From the NCBI GenBank assembly GCA_963210315.1, contig OY723277.1, positions 1,116,001 through 1,180,000 of the forward strand: a stretch of 64,000 bases of DNA. The letters are read 5' to 3'. Each line of letters starts with the position of its first letter. Positions within the stretch are counted from its first letter, which is position 1. The DNA is from Rhynchopus euleeides (Eukaryota; Euglenozoa; Diplonemea; Diplonemida; Diplonemidae). This document shows positions 1 through 10,017 of this stretch, piece by piece. The notes below the pieces were generated by a model, which had not been told where the DNA came from, did not search any database, and saw nothing but the letters and a program-made list of their open reading frames with translations. Position numbers and translations under genes: made by a program.

Positions 1-44
1 CCCGACCTGATGGGATTCGAAGGACTCGAGTACGAGACATACGC

Positions 45-106
45 CACAGGGGGGTCTGGGGGGCGGAGCCCCCCAGCCGCCGGAGGCCACGGTAGTGAAC
101 GTCTGG
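45..106 (+). repeat. G-rich hairpin repeat, copy 1
   Basis: About 60 bp beginning CACAGGGGGGTCTGGGG and ending near GGTAGTGAACGTCTG. Its core is a very stable hairpin, GGGGGGC-GGA-GCCCCCC. Near-identical copies lie at 41994, 42167, 45433, 45929, 51291 and 51787, all on the + strand. It has no coding capacity and no recognised family. Confidence 0.85.
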
Positions 107-184
107 CTCTCCAGTTGGCCAGCGGCGAACTGTACGGGGGACAGACTTCCCTTCCATCCTTGTGCGTGTCGACTGGGAAAAAAT

Positions 185-291
185 GAGAAAAAAAATTTCC
201 TCTGCGAAACAACCTTAGAAAAAAAATCCCCTCACAAAATTCTTAGAAAAAAACTTTTTGGTCCCTTACAAAAATTCTTAGAAAAAAAGTT
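185..291. repeat. A-rich short tandem repeat
   Basis: Four imperfect units of about 29-35 bp each begin TTAGAAAAAAA or GAGAAAAAAAA (starts near 185, 214, 243 and 278) and continue into TCCCCTCACAAAATT-like sequence. The rest of 107-541 contains a T-run (about 350-366) and nothing coding. Confidence 0.7.
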
Positions 292-643
292 CAGAATCCT
301 GAAAGTGGGGAACAAGCCCCCCAGTTAGGAACAGCCCTGGGGTGGGCCTTTTTTTTTTTTTTTTTTCTTGGTGGGATTTTTGACGTATTGCCTGTGGTTT
401 TCATGAACCACCCAAATTTCGCGTGAATTTTGTGCATGTATAGGCCCGGATAGACCCGGACAGGCATGTATTGTCCCGTTCTGGCCTGTTTAGGTCGGCT
501 GGAGGACGTTAAAGGAGTGCCGTCTCGCTGAGGGTTTCTCTTTGGTGTTGGTGGGCCAACACCAGGAGAGGGTTCCGATATATGATCTACGTCAAACAGG
601 TGGGGAGACCAACCTTGGCAGGGGGACTCATCTGCCCGTGGGC

Positions 644-973
644 ATGACTGCACAGCTTGTGCAGACGACCCTCACAGAGGAGGGCTACCTCCCGTCCACT
701 CCGGGATACCGATTGCTGAAGCGGAACGACCTCTGGACGACAGAGTTTAAGGAGGTGGGTGAGGAGGTGCTCCCGTTCCTGCGGGAGAGCGACGTGGTGC
801 TGGTGCAGTGCACCGAGCTGCCGAGCCCGTGGTCGCGGAAGGAGCTACGCCATAGGGTGTGCTCCCTGATCCGCAACGGGATGCCGTGCTGCAACATACC
901 GGCTGCTCTCCAGGACCTGTTCATGGTCCTGGACCACCAAGTTCTACCCCGGCCAGTGCGCGGTTTCTTGTAG
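644..973 (+). CDS. Possible small protein or exon, unknown function
   Basis: An open frame runs from 542 to the TAG at 973. The first ATG in it (644) gives 109 residues. The middle reads like real protein, with amphipathic charged stretches such as EFKEVGEEVLPFLRESD followed by a Cys-containing segment, and G/C is enriched at third positions. I recognise no domain. It is on the + strand, opposite to the host genes nearby, and its 5' side is repeat-rich, so it may be a retroelement remnant or an isolated exon. Confidence 0.3.
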   Translation: MTAQLVQTTLTEEGYLPSTPGYRLLKRNDLWTTEFKEVGEEVLPFLRESDVVLVQCTELPSPWSRKELRHRVCSLIRNGMPCCNIPAALQDLFMVLDHQVLPRPVRGFL

Positions 974-1741
974 TTGGTTGTGTTGTTGTTCGTGGAGCAC
1001 ATATCAACGTGCGCCCGTTGGAAAAGTATGGGAGAAACCTGCTGCGCCCCCCCACAGTACGACAGGATGCGCGCAGGCACCGGGCCCGAAACCTGAATGT
1101 TGAGTCACCCGCCCCCGCCCCCGCCCCAGCTTCCCCGCCCACCTGATCTTCTCAAGTTACCCCTGGTGGTCCACCGACGGGCAAAATCAAGCGAATCTGG
1201 AGAGTAGTTGTCCGTATCCAGCCCGGCATTGAGTGTTCTGGGGTGCGTTCTGCGCCACTGCGTGGCAACGAGCTCCTGGAACGGGGAAAACGGGGGCCGC
1301 AAAAAACGGGGCCCAAACGGGTTTTTGGGCACGAACAGGGCACGAAATATCAGGGGGTCGATAACACCAAAGAGACGTTCCAGCTTGTCTGTCTAACCAC
1401 AGAATCTGCCCACGCAAAACGTGGCCACCTCACACACATCCTCACATGGCCATACTGCTTTGTGTGGATTATAAGAATAGCACAGATGTGGGTGGGGGGG
1501 TGTGGGTGTGGGAGGGGGTGGGGGTGGGACCCGATTGTATTCTGATTTCCTCTCGAGTCCGACAACGTGTTGTTATACAGCATGCCCACCCCAGCCCATG
1601 TGTCCCCCTGCCCTCCCCCCCGGGGGCCCGGTTGAACCACTCTCTCCCGGTTCCCTGTTTCTCAGATTTCTGGAGGATAAATGGCAATATGGCAGAGGGG
1701 GTCCTCGCTGCGGTGCAGAAAACGGCGAGTGGAGGGACCAA

Positions 1742-1822
1742 ATCGTACTCCTTTTCGCTTTATTGTAGACACCCTGTCCAGCAACTGCGGGTGAACAGTT
1801 CCGGACTACTTTTTGCTGATCG
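1742..1822 (+). repeat. Structured short repeat, copy A
   Basis: Member of a dispersed family with the order TCGTACTCCTTTTCG, then ACACCCTGTCCAGCAACTG, then a tract like CTACTTTTTGCTG. The outer stem GTCC (1776-1779) pairs with GGAC (1803-1806). The inner stem AACTG (1783-1787) pairs with CAGTT (1796-1800). A T-rich tract follows. Related copies are at 2093, 6139, 9412, 27480 and 39201. Confidence 0.75.
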
Positions 1823-2092
1823 CCGAAATTTGCCGGAGACTTGCAGATAGCAAAGACCCCCTCCTACAGAGAGAGAGAGAGAGAAAGAGAAAGAGCGAGA
1901 GGGATAAAGGCACCCCTTCTCCCCCCGGGGGGGACAGACGCGTTGTAGCGGTTGGGGGGTTGGGGAGCAAAGAAGCTGCTCGTCTAACGTCTGTCGAACA
2001 TCATGTCACACACACCCCCCCCCAGCCCCCGCTCCAACCTTGAGAGCTGCTGTGCCGTATGCCAGCCATTCATCCTCATCTGCATAGACCAA

Positions 2093-2312
2093 AATCGCAC
2101 TCCTTTCGCTATAATAAGAGAGAACACCCTGCCCAGCAACTGCAAAAAGGCAGATCCGGGCTACTTTTCGTTGAGCGCACACTCCTGTGTCAAAGGCTGT
2201 GTAAGCCGTGAAGTGGCATGAAGGCGATCCTTTTAAAGCTCCAGTCGTACGATTTCCTTCGTTACTTCGCGACTTCGCTACGCTTCGTCGCTCGTAACTG
2301 GTGAAAAAAAAT
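2093..2312 (+). repeat. Structured short repeat, copy B (long form)
   Basis: Same core as copy A, but the outer stem is GCCC (2131-2134) with GGGC (2158-2161), a compensatory pair change. The inner AACTG/CAGAT stem is imperfect. Unlike copy A it continues about 130 bp into a 3' tail containing CCAGTCGTACGATTTC and TTACTTCGCGACTTC and ending in an A-run. The copy at 39201 shares this tail, so about 170-220 bp may be the full-length unit. Confidence 0.75.
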
Positions 2313-2591
2313 GAAATCTGGGATGTGTGCACCGCCCTTTAGATGTATGTATGTGTGTGGTCTTCCTGTTCGTTGGAGAGTGCTGGGGTGGGGGAGTGGG
2401 GCGGGGCGTATGGGTGTGTGGGGGACACGGGTAGACGTCAGTCGAAAAAGACGGCAGTGTCCCTCCACCTGCCATCCTGTCGGGGCGGGAGGAGGCCCGG
2501 GGTGGGTTAGCGGACACGTGTAGGGGGCGGGGGCGGGGGGCAACCCATCCATGGGCATGAGTCCACCCCGTGTCTCTCCTACCTGGGCAGC

Positions 2592-5500
2592 TTAACGGCC
2601 CCTGCCACCGCCACCTCTGCCTGTGCGCTGCTCGCTAGTCTCGTCATCCTCGTCTTCTTCATCCTCCTCAGCTGTCAGAAGGGTGGTAGTGGTGTTGCTG
2701 TGTGCAATGCTTGCTTCAAACACCCTTATTGGCATCGCGCTGGTCTGGCGAACCCACGCTATCTCTTCTGGTATTGAGTGAGCGTGTAGGACCAGGGCAG
2801 TGTGATGTGCGCATTGCTTGCCAGGAGGTATTTTGTAGTGTGCCCCTTCGTATCCCACACACATATGCCATTGCATTGGGTTAACGGTGCTCCGACAACA
2901 CAACGCCGCTGGAAGGCAAATCATGGCTTTCTCAAACCCCACCTGGCACTTAGGGGGACATACCATCGCCAGATGCCGCTTCCACGCGCACCTTCCTTTC
3001 AGGCTCCTTCGGAGCCTCTGTGTACAGTTCACGGAGCAGATCCTGTGTCGGGGTGTGTGGTGGACCAGGCTCGCGTGGTGTGGGGGGCGCATGCGGAGGT
3101 GGTGGTCTGCCCTGGCCCAACGAGTAAGCAGGGAGCAACGGATCCCGGGCAGGGCTGCTCCGGTGAGGCCAACACAAAGATGGGGGCACGTGAGGCAGAG
3201 GCAGGTGCAGGTGCAGCGGCAGGCATGCATACCTCAACCGGGACCCAGTGGTGCGGCTCGAGGTAGGTCGTCACGGCACGCTCTTCCCAGCAGTCGTTGG
3301 CCTGCCCGCAGATAACCCACTTGTAGGGGCCGCCAGGGTCCTTCTCCCACTCGGCCTGGAAGAGGGGCGGTAGGTGTGGGTGTGCAGTGCGGTGTCGGGG
3401 GAAAATACGAAGGAAGGGGGTCAGCCTGAAGTCAGTCTGAAAGAAAGCAGATTCGTCGATGGCGAGAACACCCCACGCCTTGCTGATGTGATGCTCTGCA
3501 AATGGGTTGCACTGGGCGCTGTGTACTGCGGTTGTGAGCACAGGAGAGAAGACAAAATCACCACTGGGACAGGCTGCAGGCATACCCTGCACACGACGTT
3601 GCCACTGAAGACCTCCTTGGACACCACCTCACCGACACGCACCACATCGTCGCCTGCCCAAGTCTTCTTTGCGAGGACTTCGTACGCCGCTGGCAGCCCA
3701 GGGGCAACCTGCTTCTCCTTAACACTGAGGTGGATGCGCTTGTACTTGAACTGCGTCCAGCTGACCAGTTCAGCGTCCTGAGGGAGGTGCAGGGGGGCGT
3801 GGGCAATGGCAATAGATGAACATCAGAGATTGAACTCTTGTTTGGTGATGAATGTGGTGCATCCACAGGCCAACAGAGCTGCCAGGTGCACTGCATAGGC
3901 TCGTCACAATGGAACATACCGAGTAAGGGATGTAGCGCCTGCGGGGCGTGAGCAGCACACCGACAGTGCTGTAGCTTGCTGCCTCCTCTGTCACAGCCGC
4001 GACAAGGCTGGGCAGGTTGTGGAGCGGGTAGTAGGTCTTGGTGCACAGCGACACGTTGGTGGTGTCGTGCGGTGCCTGCTCTTCGTTAGGCCAGTTGAGG
4101 CGCGACAGCACCTCGAGGCGGCGCTCCAACGTCCAGTGCGCCGCGTTGACAAAGCGGTCGCGCGGGCGCTCCGCTGCAAAGTAGAGGACATCGGACGCGA
4201 TGTACATCAGCTGCTTGCACCCCATCCCCTGGAGGCCACCCCACCCAGACTTCGTCGCAACCAGCTCGCCATCCAGCACCCACGTGGTGAGACTGCCCGA
4301 CTCGCCGTACAGCGGGGCGTTGCCCTGCTCCAGGATCAGGTCCCCGATACGGGGGCTGAAGACGAACACCATCTCCATGCTCTTGGGCACCAGGTAGAGA
4401 CGGCCCCTGTTCTCGTTGCCGGGTATGTGTGTGTAAACGAGGAGGTACCTCACACCGTCGGTCTTCTTCGACGCGACGTGGGTCGACCCCAGCGGCTTTA
4501 CCTTGGTGTCCAGCTTGGTGTTGATCAGCTTCCCGTCTCGCATCACCAGCTGGCCCGTCTCCTTTGTTCCGGGGAAGCGCACGTCCCCACCGGACACCTT
4601 GTCACTGAGTGTGTTGAGGACATGCACATACTCATCGATACCCAGGATGGGTGTCAGCCCGCTGGAGGGCGACGGGTAGGGGATGCTGAAGGAGAGGACA
4701 TTCTGGAAGAGGAGCGATGACGCCGCCTTCACATCCGCCTCCAGGGCGGACTTTTCCCGGTCGCCGGAGACGGTCGTCACGAGCCCCTTCACTCCTTCGA
4801 ACATAGAGAGGCGCTCGCGCAGGCACACGTGGTAGTGGTCGATGTGTTTCTTCGCAGCTGCCTCCGACTCGCCTGCCGCTGTCAGCGCTTCGACCAGACG
4901 GGATTTCTCGTTAGTCTCGATGTGCACCACAGAGCCAGGAGCCAGGCCGAAGTGCTTCAGCAGCTCGGAGATGAAGTGGAAGATCGCGTTGTTGCGGCAC
5001 GTGATGTCGAGGAAATACCCCTTCACCTCGTCATCCTCCGCCGTCTTCTCCAGAAGCTCGCGGAGGCCGGACAGCGTGTCCTGCACCTCCACCCAGGTGG
5101 CATGCGTCACGGGGCGGTTGTCGAACTTCCGCTCGCGCTCATCCTGGGCACGCTTCCGCACCTCCGTGGAGGAGTAGGCGACACCGCCCATCTCCTTTGC
5201 CAGCTTGACGCACAGATCCGTCACGCCCGCACCGGGTGCCCCGAGGAAGAGCATGACGGGCTTCTTGCTCCCCGTCGCTGCCTGGTGCGAGGCAGGGCGG
5301 AAGGGGCGCGCCGAAGGGTTCAAATCCGGATCCACCGCACCGTCTGCCTGCCCCCTCCCAGGCGAAGGCTTCTGCGGGGCAGGAGGGCTGCTGCTGTAGT
5401 GCGGCTTGGGCCTCCGCTGTTGCTGCTGCTGCTGCTGCTGGCCGTACGCCCCTGGGGGCACTCCGTAGGGGCGCCCCGAGCGCTGGTAGTGCGCCAGGGC

Positions 5501-5824
5501 CTGCTGCTGTGCCAACGCCTGTTGGTAGGCCATCTGGTTCATCGAACCGTACTGCTGGCCGCCGTAGCCGCCGTAACCACCACCCACGCCGCCGCCGTAG
5601 CCACCGCCGGCATAGCTGCTGCCCATCATCTGCTGCTGGTAGGGATGTGCCCCGGTGTAGGCGTGCATTGAGGGGGGCAGTGCGGAGCGCTGCTGCTGCT
5701 GCTGCTGCTGCCTGCGCTGCTGCCCGCCGGCGCTGCCGGCGGCTGTGGCGGCAGCGGTGCTGTCACCGCTCCCGGGAGAGAAGGCCCTCGCATCGGGATT
5801 TAATCGGCTGCCACCCTCCGGCAT
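2592..5824 (-). CDS. mRNA capping guanylyltransferase with kinase-like and PAM2 motifs
   Basis: Five exons (5824-3920, 3777-3586, 3355-3233, 3042-2964, 2671-2592) join in frame to 792 residues. All donors are GTATG and all acceptors AG. GMP-transfer motifs visible: motif I KTDGVR (nucleophile Lys454), motif III WVLDGE (515-520), IIIa SDVLYF with a downstream Arg, motif IV-like VGVLLTP (621-627), and a motif V-like WTQFKYK at the start of exon 2. Residues about 187-370 resemble an adenylate-kinase fold, but the P-loop is GAPGAGVTD, without the usual Lys. The N-terminus has a PAM2-like motif at 6-17 (SRLNPDARAFSP) and a second at 167-178, separated by Gln- and Gly/Tyr-rich sequence. The C-terminus is acidic, then RGG-like (TGRGGGGRGR). 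The family puts the cap GMP on mRNA; trypanosome Ce1 also has an N-terminal P-loop extension. No triphosphatase or methyltransferase domain is seen. The start ATG 5824 sits directly before the first PAM2 motif. Confidence 0.88.
3451..3512 (-). repeat. Intronic repeat shared with the 44.9-kb locus
   Basis: Lies in the second intron of the capping-enzyme gene. The + strand carries TTCGTCGATGGCGAGAACACC followed by TGATGCTCTGCAA; the 44945-45013 and 50803-50871 segments carry a close match. On the minus strand all would encode AWGVLAIDE, but no sustained gene surrounds them. It is probably a fragment of a dispersed element. Confidence 0.5.
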
Positions 5825-5974
5825 CGTGCCGTGGGCGCAGCCGGTGTGTGGGGAGGGGCGGGGGGGGAGGGGGGCGGGAGGCTGGACGAGCCCCTCGGTG
5901 TGTATCCCGGGTCCCCAACCCCGCCTCGTTCGGGAGAGGTGTGGGTGTGGTGTGTGGGGGATATGCGTGGTTGG

Positions 5975-5977
5975 GCT
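5975..5977 (-). promoter_or_regulatory. Candidate 3' splice (trans-splice) acceptor of capping gene
   Basis: On the minus strand a pyrimidine-rich run (TTTTGCTGTCACTTCTGCG) is followed by TTTTCAG, about 150 nt before the ATG at 5824. No matching donor or upstream exon is apparent. In a euglenozoan this would be the expected place for spliced-leader addition. This is inference only. Confidence 0.4.
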
Positions 5978-7530
5978 GAAAACGCAGAAGTGACAGCAAA
6001 ACGAGGGTCGGTGGGGGGGGGGGGTCCGCCTCTTGCACACCCTGCTGCATGCGATGATACATTTTTTTCTTCGCCACGCCGAATCGCCACGAGCCAGAGC
6101 CCTTCATTCCTTGAGAGAGAGGGGGAGAGAATCCAGGTGCACCTTTTCCACTCGATGGTAGAAGCGCCCTGTCCAGCAGCTTTGAAAATACCAGCAGCTC
6201 CGGACAACTTTTCGTTGAGCCAACGGCAACACAACATGTTCGGAAAATCCCGCAACCACCCAGCTGTGAGCCAGGAGATGCAGAGGGGCAACCGCCAAGT
6301 GTAGTCCCCGAGCACGGCGAGCGAACCTGTCGTTGACAGCGGGGGGCCTCGCCACCAGTCGTCACAGCCAATCACGGCCGTCAGTCAGTCAGGAGGGGAA
6401 GAAGGCTGCCCCCACCTTTCCTCACTTTGTCGTTTGCTGTGTTGGAATAGCGGACCCGCGTTGTGCAGAAAGTCCACGAGAGACGAACGCACGAGAACCG
6501 GTACGATATCACTTTGTCAGACCGATGGCGAGGGTCACCCCACATTCAAGAGAAAAGAAGGATGTGCGTGACTGCGGAAAAAAACCCCGCGGGAAACCGC
6601 ATCTTGGAGCAGACGGGCTGCCCGATGCGTTCTCCGGAGCAGGATCACCCAGAAACAAAATATCGCGCACACTATGCCATGCCACCTTTCTTTTTCCTCC
6701 GGGGCTCACACAGCTGTGCGCCCCCACCAGGCCATTCCTGCCAGCAGTGCATAGGTTTTGTTCTTCCTGTTTTTCCAATTCAGTGCGCCGTCATCACGAC
6801 CCGTGCACCCGGCTCACGGGCCCACGAGCGGCACAAAAAAACACCCAATTTTATTGCTGAATTCTTGAGGGAGCAATTTGCTGGGGGGGGTAGGGGGGGG
6901 GGGGGTCGGAATGTCGAGAGAGAGTGAATGTAAAATCAACTTGTCGGGGGGTGGGAGGGGTAGTGAAGTGAAAAGAAGGAGCATTTCCGCAATCGATTAA
7001 ATCGCAGAACTGGCTTCCCTTCACGTGGCTGTTCCTTTTCGTGAGGGGCGGTGCGTGAGGGGGGTGCGAGGGGATTCGGAGGGCGAATCATGATTTGGTC
7101 TTTCTGTGAAAATTGTGGCGAGATTGTGCAGGGTGAGGCTGTTGACCGAGTCGAAAAGCCAGAAGGTTTGTGAGATTTGCTGAGTCACGCTGCTACAGTA
7201 CCCACCTCCCCTGCCCGGAGTCGCCTGGGGTAACAGAGGCAGGCGGTGGACACATGCGGCAGCAAATCAGCAGAAGATTGTGAGGCATACGGAGGGACGC
7301 ACACGCTTTGCGTACAACGTGAACGAAAAGACGACACAGGACACTGGTGACACGCCACTGCGAGATGACGAAACGCACTGAACACAGGATCAGTGGAAAC
7401 ACAGTGGGGAAGGCAGGCACACGGGATACAAAGGCACGCTGCTGTAGAAAGAGGGGGGTTGACATTGAGGATCGCCATCTCGAAAGGGCGAGGGGTGCGC
7501 TGGTGGTGGCGCAGGGGTGGGGGATGGGGA
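5978..7530. other. Intergenic, no gene seen
   Basis: Contains copy E of the structured repeat (6139-6220), a G-run near 6009-6026 and another at 6882-6905, and otherwise mixed sequence. Overlapping frames on both strands (for example 6333-6860) have scattered stops in all alternatives and no recognisable motif. Confidence 0.55.
6139..6220 (+). repeat. Structured short repeat, copy E
   Basis: Core CCCTGTCCAGCAGCT...AGCAGCTCCGGACAACTTTTC. The outer stem GTCC (6171-6174) pairs with GGAC (6202-6205). The inner stem is replaced by a different complementary pair (AGCT with AGCT) and a longer loop. It is followed by ACTTTTCGTTGAGC, as in copy B. It lies upstream of the minus-strand capping-enzyme gene. 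Confidence 0.65.
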
Positions 7531-7854
7531 CACACACGAAATGTCACACACCCAGGCGGCACCGCCACGTTGTGGTGCGCCTGGGGTTTGGGGGCCACTA
7601 CCCGGGCGATCTCGCGCGGCCCCACGGCAGATGGTTATTAAACATGGGATACACCTCGCGGAGGATGTGGCAGCAGGCAGCAGGCAGGCAGGCAGCACTG
7701 CACGCATGGAGGCAGTGCCTGTGGTCTGCGTCCTGTGCCCCTGTTCCGATGATTACACAGAAAGGAAGCACGCCGTCACTCACGGCACGGCAGGTGGCAG
7801 GTGCTCAAACTGAACACGCTTGCGTCATTCCAGCACACACGCCCACATCCTCGC

Positions 7855-9992
7855 CTAGCACGTGCCCTGCTGCTTGCCCTCGGGCCAGTAGTCGGGCCCC
7901 ACACCAGGCGCCCAGGTGGGGCAGCGCTCGTCCATGTGGGAGTAGAAGTTGCTCGTGTTGAAGTGGTTGAAGTTCAGCGTGTACTCACCCAGCATCTGGC
8001 ACAGCTGGTTGTCGGGGTCGGCCTGCTTGCACACCTCGGGGCGGTTCTCGTTCGCCAGCGCCGGGTCGAAGATGTTGAGCGAGTAGTCGTCAATGTTGGA
8101 GAGCTCAGCGCAGTTGATGTCGTCGTTGCCGAACAGCCCGCCTGCCTTCCACATGTTGCACACGAACACGCAGCACACCATGGCGCGCCCCACAGCGGGC
8201 TCGCCGTACCGCGTCGTGTTGTAGCGCCACGTGTCCTGCTCCACCATTGCGGGGAGCTCTGCCGTCGTCATGTTCTTGACTGTCTCCGCGTGCATCAGGA
8301 TCTCGTCGGGGGACAGCCCGGTCGTCCCCATGCGCAGGTTCCACGACGGCACCACCAGACGGTCTGTCACGCTCGGCACCAGGCGGTGGCCCACCGTGAA
8401 CAGCAGCTCCACGTGCTCCCACCTCAGGCACATGGTGTAGTCGGGCGCCACGCACGGGTAGTTCTGGTTCGTCGTGTCGATCCACCCCCACAGCATGTTC
8501 TCAAACCCGTAGTCCAGCCCCTCCACGGTGTGGAAGAAGTCCCACATCGCCGTCGTGTTCAGCTTGGCCCGCTGTGCAGGTGCGAGGGGCGCCCACACCA
8601 CGTTGAACCCTGCGGCGGCAGCGCGCTCCATCCACGTCGCGTACGGGGTGCACTGCACACCGTTCACGTCCCAGTAGTCCGTCTTCCCCGTGCTCTCGCA
8701 GATGTGCAGGTCGTTCGACGCGTTCCGCATCGCCACCGTCGTGTGCCCGGTCGTCGACCCCATCGCCCACGCCAGCATCGGGTCCAGCCCGTCCAGGCGG
8801 ATCACCCCGACGAAGTCCCCGGAGCCGATCAGGTCCGTGTCCACGTCCAGCAGCGACGGGTTCGCGCGCTTCGTCATCACAGGCTTCACGTTCGTGTACT
8901 TCGTCAGGAAGTCCACGTTCTTCGCCTGCACCTTCTCGTCCGGCTTCACGGGGTAGCGACCCACGTCCGGCTGCAGGAAGAGTTCCGCCGTGGCGAGCAG
9001 GTTCTTCAGCGTCACCACCTCGTCGTGCACAAACGCCATCACCCGGATGCCCTTCTTCGTGAAGTCGTACACCACGGCGGTGTTGTTCGGCTCGTGCAGC
9101 TTCCACGTGATCGTCGCCTTCCGCGAGATGTCCGTCATCTTCATGGTGTGCACGCCCTCCGTCGTCGCCAGCAGGTAGAAGTCACCCACGTGCAGCAGGT
9201 CGCACTCCGACGCCTCCACCACCAGCTCCACAGACTCGCGGTCAGCGTTCCACGTTGCCGTGGCCTTGTTCTTCTTGCAGTTCCGGTTCGACCACTCCAG
9301 GGGTGCGCCGCCAGGCAGCACGTTCCCCTTCGGCTCAGGGATACAGTTGTAGTACGGGTACTCGTCCGCACCAACATTCCCGTTCTCCTGTGGGTGTGCA
9401 TGTGGGTGTGTAATTCCCTTCGCTTTCTTTGAACGTAGACACACACACACCCTGTCCAGCTGTGGGACAGTTCGGTAGTACCAGAGTTGCTTTTTGCAAC
9501 CTACATCAAACAACAATAACTAATTGTGGTCACTTGCCCAAATCCCAACCAGCACACATACCTTGCGCAGGCGTGCGTCCATCTTCTCTGCCGCAGCATG
9601 CGCCGTCTTCACGAACTCTGCCGTCGAGTCGGCACCGCTCATCTTCTTCAGGTCGGAGCTCAGCTCGCCCACATCTGCAGCACAACACATGAAACACGGT
9701 GCGGTGCGGTGTCACGTGACATACCAAGGCCGCCAGCCGCCCCAAAGTACGACATCACACGGTAGATGGACGGCACGTCCTGCAGCTGCTGCTGCAGCCA
9801 CGCCGTCACCCGCTTGATGAACTTCAGCCGGAACTCCGGGATCGACTCCTTCCCGGACAGCCCCTCACCGCCGGCAGCCATCCAGCTGTTGAACCCCACC
9901 TGCGATGCCACCAGCATCGGGCCCTCCACCGAACCCGCAGCGCTGGGCACAGCACATGCGCCCAGCAGCACCAGCACGACCGCTGCCTTCAT
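7855..9992 (-). CDS. Secreted protein, possible permuted papain-fold (NlpC/P60-like) hydrolase, copy 1
   Basis: Three exons (9992-9725, 9674-9562, 9387-7855) with GTATGT donors and CAG acceptors. The CDS opens with a signal peptide (MKAAVVLVLLGACAVPSAAG) and ends with TAG at 7855, giving about 637 residues. The large third exon contains GHTTVAMRN, then LHICESTGK, and much later MVCCVFVCNMWKAGGLFG. A His followed by Glu and a late Cys before an aromatic/Gly-rich helix is the order expected of circularly permuted papain-fold amidases/peptidases, so His, Glu and Cys may be catalytic. This is motif reading only. Many Cys residues and N-x-T/S sites fit secretion or surface display. The second intron holds a copy of the structured short repeat. 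Versus the 25.9-kb copy, the start of exon 3 has Cys in place of Trp (PYYNCIPEP versus PYYNWIPEP) and exon 1 has SGKES instead of SGEES. Confidence 0.75.
9412..9505 (+). repeat. Structured short repeat, copy D1 (intronic, shortened)
   Basis: Within intron 2 of the 7855-9992 gene and antisense to it. It has CCCTTCGCTTTCTTTG, then ACACCCTGTCCAGCTGTGGGACAG, then a degraded 3' half. The inner hairpin is CTGT-GGG-ACAG. It lacks about 35 nt present in the 27480 copy. Confidence 0.6.
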
Positions 9993-10017
9993 CTTTCCAA
10001 AGTCAATGCCTGCAGTG

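Larger units (their letters stand above)
974..2591. other. Intergenic, repeat-bearing, no gene seen
   Basis: Low-complexity G- or C-rich tracts (1490-1530, 1920-1960, 2380-2420, 2520-2545), a GA-rich stretch near 1868-1900, and two copies of the structured short repeat (1742-1822 and 2093-2312). Short frames here lack protein-like composition. It probably includes the 3' flank of the capping-enzyme gene ending at 2592. Confidence 0.6.
7531..10017. repeat. Segmental duplication, copy 1 (hydrolase-like gene)
   Basis: This segment recurs in the same orientation at 25598-28119 with only scattered substitutions, plus an indel of about 35 bp inside the second intron of the contained gene. Similarity stops abruptly near 7530/25597 and 10017/28119. 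The copies lie about 18.07 kb apart and bracket the giant surface-protein gene. Confidence 0.9.

Noticed and set aside
7801..9432. + strand frame of 543 codons (and its twin at 25868-27625)
   Set aside because: Val/His/Arg-rich shadow of the minus-strand hydrolase-like gene. It crosses that gene's intron without change in character.
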